Shown here one piece after another: positions 30,758 to 40,755 of a stretch of DNA of 64,000 nucleotides (position 1 is its first letter; every line of letters starts with the position of its first letter). The DNA is taken from positions 26,107 to 90,106 of the forward strand of contig NZ_JPLE01000035.1 in the NCBI RefSeq assembly GCF_001010415.1. Reading direction: 5' to 3'. The position numbers were made by a program, and so were the translations under genes. The notes under the pieces are model-generated. The model saw only the letters and a program-made list of their open reading frames with translations. It made no database searches and had not been told where the DNA came from. This stretch comes from Xanthomonas pisi DSM 18956. Lineage in GTDB: Bacteria; Pseudomonadota; Gammaproteobacteria; Xanthomonadales; Xanthomonadaceae.

Positions 30758-31834
30758 TCAGGCGCTGCGGTCGCGCTCCTGCAACCAGCGATGGATGGCC
30801 ACCGGCACCTCGCGCTGGGCACGTCCGGACACGTAGATCCCGATGTGTCCACCGCGAAAACTCAGCTCGCTGTAGTCGTCGCTGCCGACCAGCCCACGCA
30901 GTGCACGCGAGGCATCCGGGGGCACCAGATGGTCGTGTTCGGCGTAGATATTGAGCACCGGCATATCGACGTCCTGCAGGTCCACCGCCTGCCCGCCGAT
31001 GCTCACCTGGCCGGTGACGAGCCCGTTGCGCTGGTAGAACAGCGTCACGAATTCGCGGAACGCCTCGCCCGCCAGATCCGGCGAATCGAAGATCCACTTT
31101 TCCATGCGCAGGAAGTCTTCCAGCGCCTGCTTGTCGTCGAGGATGTCGAGCAAGCCGACGTACTTCTGCAGGTTGAGCCGAAACGGCTTGAGCATCAGGT
31201 AACTGGCGTTCATCAGATCCGCCGGCACGTTGCCCATGGTGTCCACGAACAGATCCACATCCACCATGCGCGCCCAGTTGGACAGCATGTTGTCGGGGGT
31301 GTGGAAATCCACCGGCGTCACCATGGTGATCAGGTTGCGTACCTTGTGCCGTTGCAACGCGGCGTAGCACAGCGAAAAGGTGCCACCCTGGCAGATGCCG
31401 AGCACGTCCACCGCATCCAGCCCCGATTGCGCACGCAGGTGGTCCACCGCGCCATCGATGTAGCGCAGCAGGTAGTCCTCGAGCGTGAGATAGCGCTCGG
31501 AGCGATCCGGGTAGCCCCAGTCCAGCACATAGACGTCCTGGCCGTGACTCAACAGGCCCTTGACCAGCGATCGATCGGCCTGCAGATCCACCATGTACGG
31601 GCGATTGACCAACGCATACACGATCAGCAGCGGTGTCCTGGCCACCGGTGCCTGCTCGCCGACAAAGCGATACAACACCACCTTGCCGTCGCGCCAGATT
31701 TCTTCGCGCTCGGTCACCCCGTAGTCGACGTCTTCCACACCGGGCAGCAGTTTCAGGCCTTCGCGCAGCTTGCGTTGCAGCGACAGGGTTTCCTGCATCA
31801 GGTCTTCGGCGCTGAATCCCAACGGCCCTTTCAT
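30758..31834 (-). CDS. phaC: Class III poly(R)-hydroxyalkanoate synthase subunit PhaC
   Basis: This 358-residue alpha/beta hydrolase-fold synthase has the length of class III PhaC (about 355-360). The lipase-like box G-I-C-Q-G-G gives nucleophile Cys148. The catalytic Asp is in A-E-H-D-H-L-V-P and the His in G-G-H-I-G-I-Y. It polymerises 3-hydroxyacyl-CoA and needs PhaE, whose gene overlaps it upstream by ATGA. A 3-hydroxybutyrate dehydrogenase gene is nearby, which fits polyester metabolism. Confidence 0.95.
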   Translation of the reverse strand: MKGPLGFSAEDLMQETLSLQRKLREGLKLLPGVEDVDYGVTEREEIWRDGKVVLYRFVGEQAPVARTPLLIVYALVNRPYMVDLQADRSLVKGLLSHGQDVYVLDWGYPDRSERYLTLEDYLLRYIDGAVDHLRAQSGLDAVDVLGICQGGTFSLCYAALQRHKVRNLITMVTPVDFHTPDNMLSNWARMVDVDLFVDTMGNVPADLMNASYLMLKPFRLNLQKYVGLLDILDDKQALEDFLRMEKWIFDSPDLAGEAFREFVTLFYQRNGLVTGQVSIGGQAVDLQDVDMPVLNIYAEHDHLVPPDASRALRGLVGSDDYSELSFRGGHIGIYVSGRAQREVPVAIHRWLQERDRSA

Positions 31835-33030
31835 GCCTTGGCTCCACGTGGCGTGCGTGCGGCCGGCTTGCCGCCGGACGCCTTGCCGGACGAGGGTTTC
31901 GATGCGGCGTTCGCTGTAGCGGGCTTCTTGGCCGCAGCTGCTGCCGCTGCGGTCTTCTTGGCCGCGGGTTTCTTGGCGGCGGCCTTCTTTACTGCACCGG
32001 TTGCAGCGGCCGGCTTGCGCGCAGCGGCGGCGTCGGGCGCCGCTGCGCGCCTGGGCGGGGACGCGGCCTGCGGATCGTCTGGCGTGGCGTCGGCAGGCTT
32101 GCCCGCCGTCCTGGTGCTGGCGGCGGTACGCAACATCCGTCGCACCGCACGCTCCAGTTCTGCGATACGGCGATGGGCGGCATCCATCTCCGAGCGCGTC
32201 GGCATCCCGAAGCGCTCGCTGAGTTGCTCTACTTCCTCCTGCAAGGCCGCGCGCAAGCGCATATGCGCATTGGCGAAGCCGCCGTACACGTCGCGGAACC
32301 GATCCGACAACGCGACATCTGCATAGGATTCTTCGGCCGCCTCGATCCACAGATCGAACAAGGCGCGCGCGCTGGTCAACTGGCTGCCGCTGCTTTCGTG
32401 CTCGCTCAACTTGGTGGTGAAACGGGTGAAGGCCTGCTCGATCGCGGCCTTGAGTTGCTCGCCGTAGGCCTGCGACTGCGCCTGATAGTCCTGTTGCGCG
32501 CGCGCCAGTTTCTGCAGGCGCGCCTGATGATTGCGGTTCAAGCCGAAGGCTGGCATGTCCAGCCACGGCGCGTTTTCCTCGCGCCATTTGCCCAGGGTCT
32601 GTGCCGCCTCCTGCAGCCACGGGTCGAAGCCGCCCGGGCTGCCGCCGCGCAGCGAGCCCAGCGTCCACTGCATCAGTTGTTCGCCCTGCCCCTGCACGGC
32701 GCGCCGCCAGGCATCGGAGACTTCGTTGGCGGAGGTGTCGCGGCCGGCGAACTGCCCGGCCACCTGTTGCATGGTGCCGAACCAGCCGCCAGCCTGGGTC
32801 CGGAAGCGGTCGATGGCTTCCTGCGCCTGCGGCGCTGCCTGGGTGGGCAACAGCTGCGACCACCAGTCCACCGCCTTGCGCCAGTCCTGCGGGGCGTCGC
32901 CGCCGGGCGCCGGCGGTGGCTGCGCAGCGGACCCAGACTGGCCGTGGCGCATGGCGTCTCCCCAGGCGGCCCAATACTGGCGCGCCTTGTCCTCGACATT
33001 GCCGTTGTCCGAACCGCTGCTTGCCATCAT
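31831..33030 (-). CDS. phaE: Class III PHA synthase subunit PhaE with histone-like tail
   Basis: This 399-residue PhaE is the non-catalytic partner of class III PhaC. The first 300 residues are helical and include the C-terminal PhaE region with R-F-G-M-P-T-R-S-E-M-D, known for capping PhaC. Residues from about 301 on form an Ala/Lys/Pro-rich low-complexity tail (A-A-K-K-P-A-A-K-K repeats) like histone H1, AlgP or the PHA-granule protein PhaF. That tail is atypical for PhaE as I know it and may bind DNA or position granules. It is coupled to phaC by ATGA. Confidence 0.92.
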   Translation of the reverse strand: MMASSGSDNGNVEDKARQYWAAWGDAMRHGQSGSAAQPPPAPGGDAPQDWRKAVDWWSQLLPTQAAPQAQEAIDRFRTQAGGWFGTMQQVAGQFAGRDTSANEVSDAWRRAVQGQGEQLMQWTLGSLRGGSPGGFDPWLQEAAQTLGKWREENAPWLDMPAFGLNRNHQARLQKLARAQQDYQAQSQAYGEQLKAAIEQAFTRFTTKLSEHESSGSQLTSARALFDLWIEAAEESYADVALSDRFRDVYGGFANAHMRLRAALQEEVEQLSERFGMPTRSEMDAAHRRIAELERAVRRMLRTAASTRTAGKPADATPDDPQAASPPRRAAAPDAAAARKPAAATGAVKKAAAKKPAAKKTAAAAAAAKKPATANAASKPSSGKASGGKPAARTPRGAKA

Positions 33031-33085
33031 GCCCTCCTGTGACGATCCACCGAGCCATCCTACCGCGTGAGACCCGGCGTGCCGC

Positions 33086-33700
33086 TCAGGGTTTGGGAAT
33101 CCGCAACGTCTTGCTGATCATCAGCGAGCCGGAGATGGCGAACAGCAGCACCAACGGATGGAACTGCCAGGGCCCGAGCTGCCACTGGCCCCACCACAGG
33201 GATTGGCCGATATGGCCGGTGCTGGCGGCGACCGCGAGCAGGATCACCAGCACCAGACTGGTCGGAATCGGCGTGCCTTCGAAGTACGGCACCTTGTCGG
33301 CCTCGCCGGCGATCTCTTCGGCGGTCACGTTGTAGCGCGCCAGCCGGCTCACGCCGCAGCAGACGAAATAGCTCAGGACCAGCCAATCCCAGCCGCCACG
33401 CATGCCGCAGGCGTAACCAAGCGCCGCAGGCGCCACGCCGAAGGAGATCACGTCGGCCAGCGAATCCAGCTCGCGGCCCAGCGTGGAAGACGCCTTGCGC
33501 CAACGCGCGACATGCCCATCCAGCGCGTCGAAGACGAACGCCAGCGGAATCAACGCCATGCCCAGCAACAGGTCGCCCCGGTGTCCTTCCTGCAGAAACC
33601 GCATCGCGGCGAAGACCGCTCCGGTCCCGCAGAAGGCATTGGCCAGCGTGAACCAGTCCGCAAGTTGAAAATCGCGCAGCATCGAAAAATGGCGTTTCAT
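33086..33700 (-). CDS. CDP-alcohol phosphatidyltransferase, phosphatidylserine-synthase-like
   Basis: This 204-residue integral membrane enzyme has about six hydrophobic spans. The complete CDP-alcohol phosphotransferase motif is present: Asp58, Asp61-Gly62, Ala65-Arg66, Gly75, Asp79 and Asp83. Similarity and length favour phosphatidylserine synthase PssA; phosphatidylcholine or phosphatidylglycerol synthases of the same family are alternatives. The ATG at 33700 is chosen because the longer frame would run back into the divergent dehydrogenase gene. It is 55 bases downstream of phaE. Confidence 0.86.
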   Translation of the reverse strand: MKRHFSMLRDFQLADWFTLANAFCGTGAVFAAMRFLQEGHRGDLLLGMALIPLAFVFDALDGHVARWRKASSTLGRELDSLADVISFGVAPAALGYACGMRGGWDWLVLSYFVCCGVSRLARYNVTAEEIAGEADKVPYFEGTPIPTSLVLVILLAVAASTGHIGQSLWWGQWQLGPWQFHPLVLLFAISGSLMISKTLRIPKP

Positions 33701-33833
33701 GCGGAACCTGATCAGAGCGAGGCGCAAAGGGTAACGCGCGGGGGCCATGCAGGCGACCGTTTCGCCGTCCTCCGCTAGGCTGGCGATCAGCGTGGCCACT
33801 CCCGGCCGCGCATCACAGTGAAGGACACCCGAG

Positions 33834-34592
33834 ATGCGCAGCATCCTGATCACCGGCGCGGGCAGCGGCATTGGCGCCGGCATCGCCACCCACCTGGCAG
33901 GCGACGGCCATCATCTGCTGGTCAGCGACATGGACCAGGACGCTGCCGGGCACACGGCCCAGCGCATACGCGATGCCGGCGGCTCGGCCGAGGCCCTTGT
34001 GCTGGATGTCACCGACGAGGACAGCATCGCGCATGCGCTGTCCAGCGCCTCGCAGCCGCCGCAGGTGCTGGTGAACAATGCCGGGCTGCAGCAGGTGGCC
34101 GCGCTGGAAGACTTCCCGATGCAGCGTTGGGCGCTGCTGGTCGAGGTCATGCTGACCGGCGCGGCGCGACTCAGCCGTGCAGTGCTGCCGGGCATGCGCG
34201 CGGCAGGCTACGGCCGCATCATCAACATCGGCAGCATTCATTCGCTGGTCGCCAGCCCTTACAAGAGCGCGTATGTGGCCGCCAAGCATGGCCTGGTCGG
34301 CCTGGCCAAGGTGATCGCGCTGGAAACCGCCGACTGCGACATCACCGTCAACACGCTCTGCCCCAGCTATGTGCGCACACTGCTGGTGGAGCGCCAGATC
34401 GCCGATCAGGCGCGGACGCGCGGCATTGCCGAAGAGGCGGTGATCCGCGATGTGATGCTCAAGCCGATGCCCAAGGGCGCCTTCATCGAGTACGACGAGC
34501 TGGCCGGCACAGTGGCGTTCCTGATGTCGCCTGTGGCCCGCAATATCACCGGGCAATCCATCGCCATCGATGGCGGCTGGACCGCCCAGTAA
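33834..34592 (+). CDS. 3-hydroxybutyrate dehydrogenase (SDR)
   Basis: This 252-residue short-chain dehydrogenase has T-G-A-G-S-G-I-G at 7-14, N-N-A-G in the middle and the catalytic Y-V-A-A-K-H-G. The segment H-S-L-V-A-S-P-Y-K-S-A-Y is typical of D-3-hydroxybutyrate dehydrogenase (BdhA). It interconverts 3-hydroxybutyrate and acetoacetate with NAD, a step in PHB breakdown, which agrees with the phaE-phaC genes 0.8 kb away. It is divergent from the phosphatidyltransferase gene. Confidence 0.88.
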   Translation: MRSILITGAGSGIGAGIATHLAGDGHHLLVSDMDQDAAGHTAQRIRDAGGSAEALVLDVTDEDSIAHALSSASQPPQVLVNNAGLQQVAALEDFPMQRWALLVEVMLTGAARLSRAVLPGMRAAGYGRIINIGSIHSLVASPYKSAYVAAKHGLVGLAKVIALETADCDITVNTLCPSYVRTLLVERQIADQARTRGIAEEAVIRDVMLKPMPKGAFIEYDELAGTVAFLMSPVARNITGQSIAIDGGWTAQ

Positions 34593-34654
34593 ACGCACTG
34601 GCGAAATTTTGACCAGCCGGCAGGAGCGTGTTGCGCCGCAAGGGGTGTGCGCAC

Positions 34655-34700
34655 TTGTCCACAGACTTGCGCAGCGTCCATCCACAGGGGATGTGGAAAA
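34655..34700. promoter_or_regulatory. Cluster of DnaA-box-like sequences
   Basis: Three near-matches to TTATCCACA occur within 46 bases: TTGTCCACA (34655-34663), CCATCCACA (34678-34686) and, on the minus strand, TTTTCCACA (34692-34700). They lie in a gene-free interval between the SDR and NUDIX genes. Replication origins in this group are normally beside dnaA, which is not here, so this would be a minor DnaA-binding locus if real. Confidence 0.4.
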
Positions 34701-34829
34701 CTGTGCAGGCAATCACCGCCTGGCTGATGACGAAGACCGCCGACGGCACGGGTGAGCCCGGCGAGTGCGAGGTGGCATGCCGGCGGCCCGACGCGCGGCA
34801 GCCGCGCAGGACGGCCCGACGGCAATCGA

Positions 34830-35318
34830 TCAGACCCGCGAATAGCTCCACGATTGCATGCGCCCGTCGCGATACGGCATCACCCCATGGAAGGGGCGCG
34901 GGTCGCCATCGAACACCAGCGGCAGGAAGTTGCGGTCGCCCTCCCACATCGGCACCTGGTCCATCTGCGCAAGCGGCACCCATTCCAGCGTGCCTTCCGG
35001 ATTGGAGGTCTGCGGGGTGCCGTCGAAGCTGCGGATCAGGAACACGAAGCCCAGCCAATCCTCGCCCTGCTTGCCGAACCCGGGCCAGCTGATGGTGCCG
35101 CGCAGTTGCATGTCGCCGCACTCCACGCCGGCTTCTTCGCGGATCTCGCGGCGCATGCAGGCCAGCACGTCTTCATCCGGCTCCACCTTGCCGCCGAGCC
35201 CGTTGTATTTACCCAGGTGCTGATCGCCGGGGCGGGCATTGCGGTGGATCATCAGCACCTGCGTACCGTCCGGCGACAACAGATAGCCAAGCGTGGCGAC
35301 AATCGGGGTATAGGGCAT
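34830..35318 (-). CDS. NUDIX hydrolase (MutT-like)
   Basis: This 162-residue protein has a complete Nudix box: G-G-K-V-E-P-D-E followed seven residues later by R-E-I-R-E-E-A-G-V. It follows an N-terminus P-I-V-A-T-L-G-Y-L typical of 8-oxo-dGTP diphosphatases, with G-K-Y-N-G-L-G-G-K as in MTH1/MutT. It probably cleans oxidised nucleotides, but the exact substrate is not determined. The next gene in the same direction is the DUF1249 protein, a neighbour of a Nudix gene (nudF) in E. coli also. Confidence 0.9.
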   Translation of the reverse strand: MPYTPIVATLGYLLSPDGTQVLMIHRNARPGDQHLGKYNGLGGKVEPDEDVLACMRREIREEAGVECGDMQLRGTISWPGFGKQGEDWLGFVFLIRSFDGTPQTSNPEGTLEWVPLAQMDQVPMWEGDRNFLPLVFDGDPRPFHGVMPYRDGRMQSWSYSRV

Positions 35319-35525
35319 GGCGCGCGATCTGCAACGAAGCGCATCAGTATGACCGATGCCACGCGTGCCGCGTGGCGCAAGCGGTGATCAAATGGGGTGT
35401 CGTCGTCGCGCAGGTGCATTGGCTGCGACTGGCATTGGGATCCGGGCATGCATGCAGATGACTCGCCGCCCCCAGCCAACGGCCGCGCTCGCTGGCGACG
35501 CGCACGCACCCGCTACTGATTGCGC

Positions 35526-36035
35526 TTAACCGACAATTGCCTGCGCGCTGGGCCGCGGCGGCGCCACGTAGTCGGTGTCCAGCCGCAGGGTGGCAACCCC
35601 ATGGCCGCGTTCGGCCAGGTATTCCAGCCACTTGCCCAGGAAGGTATTCATGCGCATGCGGTGGCTGATCAGCTCGGCCGGTGGCGGAAACATGCCCATC
35701 ACGTCCTGCCAGCGACGGCCCACGTAGCAGTGAGTGGTCTCGGCCTGACGTGCATCGCGGTACAGACGCACATAGGCAGACGGGTCCGGCTCACCGGTCA
35801 CCGGGTCGCACAGATCGTAGGTCAGGCGCAGCTCGACGGTATAGCGATGGCATTCGATCACGTCCAGCCGCAGGTTCAACCCATCCCCGATCGACGACAC
35901 ATACGACCCAGGCGCCAGATCGGCCGGCGCAAACAGACGGGTGAGATGCTGGAAGTTTTCTGCGTACAACCCCATCAGCCAGCCGAACCGGCTCAGACGG
36001 GGGATGATTTCGAGTTTGCTCAATGCTTGGGCCAT
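35526..36035 (-). CDS. DUF1249 protein (YqiB-like)
   Basis: This 169-residue protein begins M-A-Q-A-L-S-K-L-E-I-I-P-R and contains F-G-W-L-M-G-L-Y-A-E-N-F and L-T-Y-D-L-C-D-P-V-T-G-E, both characteristic of the DUF1249/YqiB family. The function is unknown. The association with a Nudix hydrolase gene is conserved with the E. coli nudF-yqiB order, which hints at nucleotide metabolism or cAMP-related context (cpdA in E. coli). A 200-base spacer separates it from ppsR upstream; I see nothing else in that spacer. Confidence 0.88.
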   Translation of the reverse strand: MAQALSKLEIIPRLSRFGWLMGLYAENFQHLTRLFAPADLAPGSYVSSIGDGLNLRLDVIECHRYTVELRLTYDLCDPVTGEPDPSAYVRLYRDARQAETTHCYVGRRWQDVMGMFPPPAELISHRMRMNTFLGKWLEYLAERGHGVATLRLDTDYVAPPRPSAQAIVG

Positions 36036-36233
36036 GCACCGATCCTACACGCTGCGCTGCCGCACGGGCAGCATTGACGAGAGCCCAATGTCAGGCCTAC
36101 CTTGGCGGAGCACTGCCCCGCCCGCTTGATGTCCCTTGCGCTGCCAGGCCGTCCGACCAATCGCGGCAGCATCCGGATTGCGAACGCGCCGCGTGCCTGC
36201 CCAATCCCAAATCCCGTCCCACCCATCCCGGCC

Positions 36234-37055
36234 TCAGAACATCTCGCGCTGCAGCCCCAGGGTCGACAACACCTTGCTGGAGATTTCCTCGATCGACGTA
36301 TTGGTGGTACTGAGCGTGGGAATGCGCTCCATCTGGAACATGCGCTCGGCGGTTGCCACCTCGCGTCGGCAGGTCTCTGCCGCGCTGTAGCGCGAGTTGG
36401 CGCGACGCTCCTGGCGGATCTGCTGCAGACGCTCCGGGTCGATGGTCAGGCCGAACAACTTGTTGCGGTAGTTGCGCAACCGCGGCGGCAGGTGCTCGTT
36501 CTCCAGATCCTCTTCGGTCAACGGATAGTTGGCTGCGCGGATGCCGTAATGCAAGGCCAGATAGATGCACGTTGGCGTTTTGCCGGCACGCGATACCGCC
36601 ACCAGAATCACATCGGCCTCGTCATAGTTGAGGGCAATGCCATCGTCGTGGCTCAACGCGAAGTTCATCGCATTGATGCGTCGGTGATAGGTCTCGAAAT
36701 CGACCATGCCGTGCGCGCGGCCCACGCGCGAATGTCGCGGCGCGTTGAGCTCGCGCTCCAGCGGCTCGATGAAGGGCGCAAACACATCCAGCATCAGCGC
36801 GCCGCTTTCGGCCAGGATCATGCTCAGCTGCGGATCGACGCAGGAATTGACCACCACCGGGCGCACCTGGTAACGCTCGCCGGCAGCGCGCACCCGCAGC
36901 GCGGCATCGCGTGCTTTTTCTGCATCGTCAATGAACGACATGCGGTCGGTGACGAAGTTGAATCCACTGAATTGGGTGAGCAGGCTATGCCCAATCGTTT
37001 CAGCGGTGATACCGGTTCCATCGGAGACGTAAAACACCGGCCGAATTGTTGACAT
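36234..37055 (-). CDS. ppsR: PEP synthase regulatory protein (bifunctional kinase/pyrophosphorylase)
   Basis: This 273-residue DUF299 protein is the regulator that phosphorylates PEP synthase using ADP and reactivates it by phosphorolysis. A P-loop-like V-S-R-A-G-K-T-P-T lies near 150-160, and the N-terminus reads [14 protein letters not shown]. The ATG at 37055 is chosen over a GTG three codons upstream because AGAGGTGG sits at good spacing. It is divergent from ppsA, its substrate, across about 140 bases, the usual arrangement. Confidence 0.95.
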   Translation of the reverse strand: MSTIRPVFYVSDGTGITAETIGHSLLTQFSGFNFVTDRMSFIDDAEKARDAALRVRAAGERYQVRPVVVNSCVDPQLSMILAESGALMLDVFAPFIEPLERELNAPRHSRVGRAHGMVDFETYHRRINAMNFALSHDDGIALNYDEADVILVAVSRAGKTPTCIYLALHYGIRAANYPLTEEDLENEHLPPRLRNYRNKLFGLTIDPERLQQIRQERRANSRYSAAETCRREVATAERMFQMERIPTLSTTNTSIEEISSKVLSTLGLQREMF

Positions 37056-37197
37056 CAAGACCACCTCTTTGAACTGGTGTCCAAAAGTTACGGGTTCATG
37101 CTTGTGCAGGCTCCGCTGTGCACTGCATCATAGCGGCTTCTTCCTACGGTCGCGGCCATTCAGCCCGCTCGGGCGATGGCCTTACGGAGCATCGCGC

Positions 37198-39576
37198 TTG
37201 AACGAGAATATCCTGTGGTTGCATGAGCTACGCCTGGCCGACCTGGCCCGCGTAGGCGGTAAGAACTCCTCGCTCGGCGAGATGATCGGCAACCTGGCCG
37301 GGCTGGGCGTTTCGGTTCCCGGTGGATATGCGACCACTGCCGAAGCGTTCAAGGACTTCATCGCGCACAACGATCTGTCCAAGCGCATTTTCGACAAGCT
37401 CGCGACGCTGGACGTCGAAGACGTCACCGCACTCACCGCGGCCGGCAAGGAAATCCGCGGCTGGGTGATCGATGCCCCGCTGCAGCCGGAACTGGACCGC
37501 GACATCCGCACCGCCTATGCGCAGCTGTGCGCAGAAAATGGTGGCGGCGGCGTCGCGGTGGCAGTGCGTTCTTCTGCCACCGCAGAAGACCTGCCCGATG
37601 CCTCGTTCGCAGGCCAGCAGGAAACCTTTCTCAATGTGACCGGCGCCGACGATGTCGTGCACAAGGTCAAGGAAGTGTTCGCCAGCCTCTACAACGACCG
37701 CGCGATTGCCTACCGCGTGCACCATGGCTTCAAGCACGAAGACGTGTTCCTGTCGGCGGGCGTGCAGCTGATGGTGCGCTCGGGCGTGGGTGCGGCTGGC
37801 GTGTTGTTCACGCTCGACACCGAGTCCGGCTTCCGCGACGTGGTGTTCGTCACCTCCAGCTTCGGTCTGGGCGAAGTGGTCGTGCAGGGCGCGGTCAACC
37901 CGGACGAGTTCTACGTCTACAAGCCCACGCTCAGTGCAGGCAAGCCGGCCATCCTGCGCCGCTCGCTCGGCAGCAAGGCGATCCGCATGGTGTACTCGGA
38001 TGTGCCCGGCGAGCGCGTGCGTACCGAAGACACGCCGGTGGAACTGCGCAATACCTTCTCGATCAGCGACGAAGACGTGCAGGAGCTTTCCAAGCAGGCG
38101 CTGGTGATCGAAAAGCATTACGGCCGCCCGATGGATATCGAGTGGGCCAAGGACGGCGTGAGCGGCAAGCTGTTTATCGTGCAGGCGCGACCGGAAACGG
38201 TGAAGTCGCGCAGCCACGCCACCCAGATCGAGCGCTTCTCGCTGGAAGCCAAGGACGCCAAGATCCTGGTCGAAGGCCGCGCGGTCGGCGCCAAGATCGG
38301 TAGCGGCGTCGCACGCGTGGTGCGCTCGCTGGACGACATGAATCGCGTGCAGGCGGGCGATGTGCTGATTGCGGACATGACCGATCCCGATTGGGAGCCG
38401 GTGATGAAGCGCGCGTCGGCCATCGTCACCAACCGCGGCGGCCGCACCTGCCACGCGGCGATCATCGCGCGCGAACTCGGCGTGCCGGCCGTGGTCGGCT
38501 CGGGCAATGCCACCGATGTGATCAGCGATGGTCAGGAAGTGACGGTGAGCTGCGCCGAAGGCGACACCGGCTTCATCTACGACGGCCTGCTGCCGTTCGA
38601 GCGCACCACCACCGACCTGGGCAACATGCCGCCTGCCCCGCTCAAGATCATGATGAACGTGGCCAACCCGGAGCGCGCCTTCGACTTCGGGCAGCTGCCT
38701 AATGCCGGTATCGGCCTGGCACGTCTGGAAATGATCATTGCCGCGCATATCGGCATCCATCCCAATGCGCTGCTGGAATACGACAAGCAGGATGCCGACG
38801 TCCGCAAGAAGATCGACGCCAAGATCGCCGGTTATGGCGATCCGGTCAGCTTCTACGTCAACCGTCTGGCCGAAGGCATCGCGACGCTGACTGCGTCGGT
38901 GGCGCCGAACACGGTGATCGTGCGCCTGTCGGACTTCAAGTCCAACGAGTACGCCAACCTGATCGGCGGCTCGCGTTACGAGCCGCACGAAGAGAACCCG
39001 ATGATCGGCTTCCGTGGCGCCAGCCGCTATGTCGACCCGTCCTTCACCAAGGCGTTTGCGCTGGAGTGCAAGGCGGTGCTGAAGGTGCGTAACGAGATGG
39101 GCCTGGACAACCTCTGGGTGATGATCCCGTTCGTGCGCACGCTGGAAGAAGGCCGCAAGGTGATCGAGGTGCTGGAGCAGAACGGGCTCAAGCAGGGCGA
39201 GAACGGGCTGAAGATCATCATGATGTGCGAGCTGCCGTCCAACGCGCTGCTGGCCGACGAGTTCCTGGAGATCTTCGACGGTTTCTCGATCGGCTCCAAC
39301 GACCTGACCCAGCTGACCCTGGGCCTGGACCGCGATTCTTCGATCGTGGCGCACCTGTTCGACGAGCGGAACCCGGCGGTCAAGAAGCTGCTGTCGATGG
39401 CGATCAAGTCGGCGCGCGCCAAGGGCAAGTACGTGGGCATCTGCGGCCAGGGGCCGTCGGATCATCCGGAGCTGGCCGAGTGGTTGATGCAGGAAGGCAT
39501 CGAATCGGTGTCGCTGAATCCCGACACCGTGGTCGATACCTGGCTGCGTCTGGCCAAGCTCAAGAGCGAGGGCTGA
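37198..39576 (+). CDS. ppsA: Phosphoenolpyruvate synthase
   Basis: This 792-residue enzyme makes PEP from pyruvate and ATP. It has an N-terminal ATP-grasp domain ([12 protein letters not shown]), the phosphohistidine domain [12 protein letters not shown] and a C-terminal PEP/pyruvate barrel. The start is a TTG with GGAG eight bases upstream; it gives [10 protein letters not shown] and a length equal to E. coli PpsA. No in-frame ATG fits. With the Entner-Doudoroff route it supports gluconeogenesis on organic acids. Its regulator PpsR is divergent. Confidence 0.96.
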   Translation: MNENILWLHELRLADLARVGGKNSSLGEMIGNLAGLGVSVPGGYATTAEAFKDFIAHNDLSKRIFDKLATLDVEDVTALTAAGKEIRGWVIDAPLQPELDRDIRTAYAQLCAENGGGGVAVAVRSSATAEDLPDASFAGQQETFLNVTGADDVVHKVKEVFASLYNDRAIAYRVHHGFKHEDVFLSAGVQLMVRSGVGAAGVLFTLDTESGFRDVVFVTSSFGLGEVVVQGAVNPDEFYVYKPTLSAGKPAILRRSLGSKAIRMVYSDVPGERVRTEDTPVELRNTFSISDEDVQELSKQALVIEKHYGRPMDIEWAKDGVSGKLFIVQARPETVKSRSHATQIERFSLEAKDAKILVEGRAVGAKIGSGVARVVRSLDDMNRVQAGDVLIADMTDPDWEPVMKRASAIVTNRGGRTCHAAIIARELGVPAVVGSGNATDVISDGQEVTVSCAEGDTGFIYDGLLPFERTTTDLGNMPPAPLKIMMNVANPERAFDFGQLPNAGIGLARLEMIIAAHIGIHPNALLEYDKQDADVRKKIDAKIAGYGDPVSFYVNRLAEGIATLTASVAPNTVIVRLSDFKSNEYANLIGGSRYEPHEENPMIGFRGASRYVDPSFTKAFALECKAVLKVRNEMGLDNLWVMIPFVRTLEEGRKVIEVLEQNGLKQGENGLKIIMMCELPSNALLADEFLEIFDGFSIGSNDLTQLTLGLDRDSSIVAHLFDERNPAVKKLLSMAIKSARAKGKYVGICGQGPSDHPELAEWLMQEGIESVSLNPDTVVDTWLRLAKLKSEG

Positions 39577-39581
39577 CCGGA

Positions 39582-40541
39582 ATGGTGGGTGCTTTGTTGG
39601 CAGCGGCTGCGGGAGCAGTCGCTGCGAAGCCGGCGGCAGCCAAGGCGGCGGAGCCCGCGTTCAACTGGGCCAACATCCCCTGGGCGCAATACGCGCTCAA
39701 CTGGGGGCTGGCGCTGCTGATTTTGGTGGTCGGCATGTGGCTGGCCAAGCAACTCAGCCAGTGGCTGCACCGTGCGCTGACCCGCGCCCGCATCGAGATC
39801 ACGCTGACCAACTTCCTGCGCAACGTGTCGTATGCGTTGCTGCTGGTGCTGGTATTCGTCAGCGCGCTGAGCAAGATCGGCGTGCCGCCGACCTCGCTGA
39901 TCGCGGTACTGGGTGCGGCCGGTCTGGCCGTCGGCCTGGCGTTGAAGGATTCGCTATCCAACATCGCCGCCGGCGTGATGCTGATCGTGCTGCGGCCGAT
40001 GCGCGACGGCGACCACGTGGTGATCGCCGGCCAGGAAGGCATCGTGGACGAGATCCGGATCTTCCAGACCCGGCTGCGTAGCTTCGACGAACGCATGATC
40101 ACCCTGCCCAACAGCACAATCACCACCGCGCCCATCGTCAACTACAGCACCCTGCCCAACCGTCGCCTGGAAGTGACCGTTGGCGTGGGATATGGCGACG
40201 ATCTGAAGAAGGCACAGCAACTGCTGCTGCAGATCGCCAAGGACAATCCGAACATCCTGGATGCGCCGGCGCCGTTCGTGCAGGTCACCAACCTGGGCGA
40301 GAGCACGGTGGACCTGATGCTGTTCGCCTACGCCACCAACGGCAATTTCGGCGCCGCCAAGAGCACCACATTGGAGCAGATCCGCAACCAACTGCTGGAA
40401 AACGGGCTGAACATTCCGTATCCGCAGCGCGACCTGCATGTGTATCACCACGATGCCGACGGCAAGCCGATCTCCGATCTGTTGCTCAAAGGCATTACCG
40501 ATGATGGCGATCTGAACAAGGGACCTTCGTTGGCGCGTTGA
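39582..40541 (+). CDS. Small-conductance mechanosensitive channel MscS
   Basis: This 319-residue protein has an Ala-rich N-terminus, then three membrane helices (about 40-60, 75-98, 105-135). The last is the Gly/Ala-rich pore helix (V-L-G-A-A-G-L-A-V-G-L-A-L-K-D), followed by the beta domain with G-Q-E-G-I-V-D-E-I and the C-terminal alpha/beta domain. It relieves turgor on osmotic downshock. It starts five bases after the ppsA stop, so it probably shares that transcript. The N-terminal A-A-K-P-A-A-A-K stretch is low complexity. Confidence 0.93.
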   Translation: MVGALLAAAAGAVAAKPAAAKAAEPAFNWANIPWAQYALNWGLALLILVVGMWLAKQLSQWLHRALTRARIEITLTNFLRNVSYALLLVLVFVSALSKIGVPPTSLIAVLGAAGLAVGLALKDSLSNIAAGVMLIVLRPMRDGDHVVIAGQEGIVDEIRIFQTRLRSFDERMITLPNSTITTAPIVNYSTLPNRRLEVTVGVGYGDDLKKAQQLLLQIAKDNPNILDAPAPFVQVTNLGESTVDLMLFAYATNGNFGAAKSTTLEQIRNQLLENGLNIPYPQRDLHVYHHDADGKPISDLLLKGITDDGDLNKGPSLAR

Positions 40542-40575
40542 TGCGGCGAGACAGGCAATCCCGCAGTAGAAAACA

Positions 40576-40610
40576 AACAGGCCGCATCGGACGATGCGGC
40601 CTGTTTTATT
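40576..40610 (+). terminator. Rho-independent terminator after mscS
   Basis: AACAGGCCGCATC / GATGCGGCCTGTT, a 13-bp stem with GGAC loop, followed by a T-rich tail. It closes the ppsA-mscS transcript. On the minus strand it would also stop reads leaving orn. Confidence 0.92.
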
Positions 40611-40755
40611 CGTATGGATTGCTCGGAGTCGTGTTTGCAAGCCTTGCAACCAAGTGACGTTGACAGGCGCTTCAATGGCGCGCTGGACACATCAAGATTG
40701 CTGGACGCCTCAAGCCACCGCACGCCCAGACTGCGGAACACACGCCGGCAGTTTC

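Noticed and set aside
34655..34700. Chromosomal replication origin
   Set aside because: Only three imperfect boxes, no AT-rich unwinding element, and no dnaA, dnaN or gyrB nearby.
37228..39465. Long minus-strand frame opposite ppsA
   Set aside because: ppsA is unambiguous; the antisense product is His/Arg-rich without domains.
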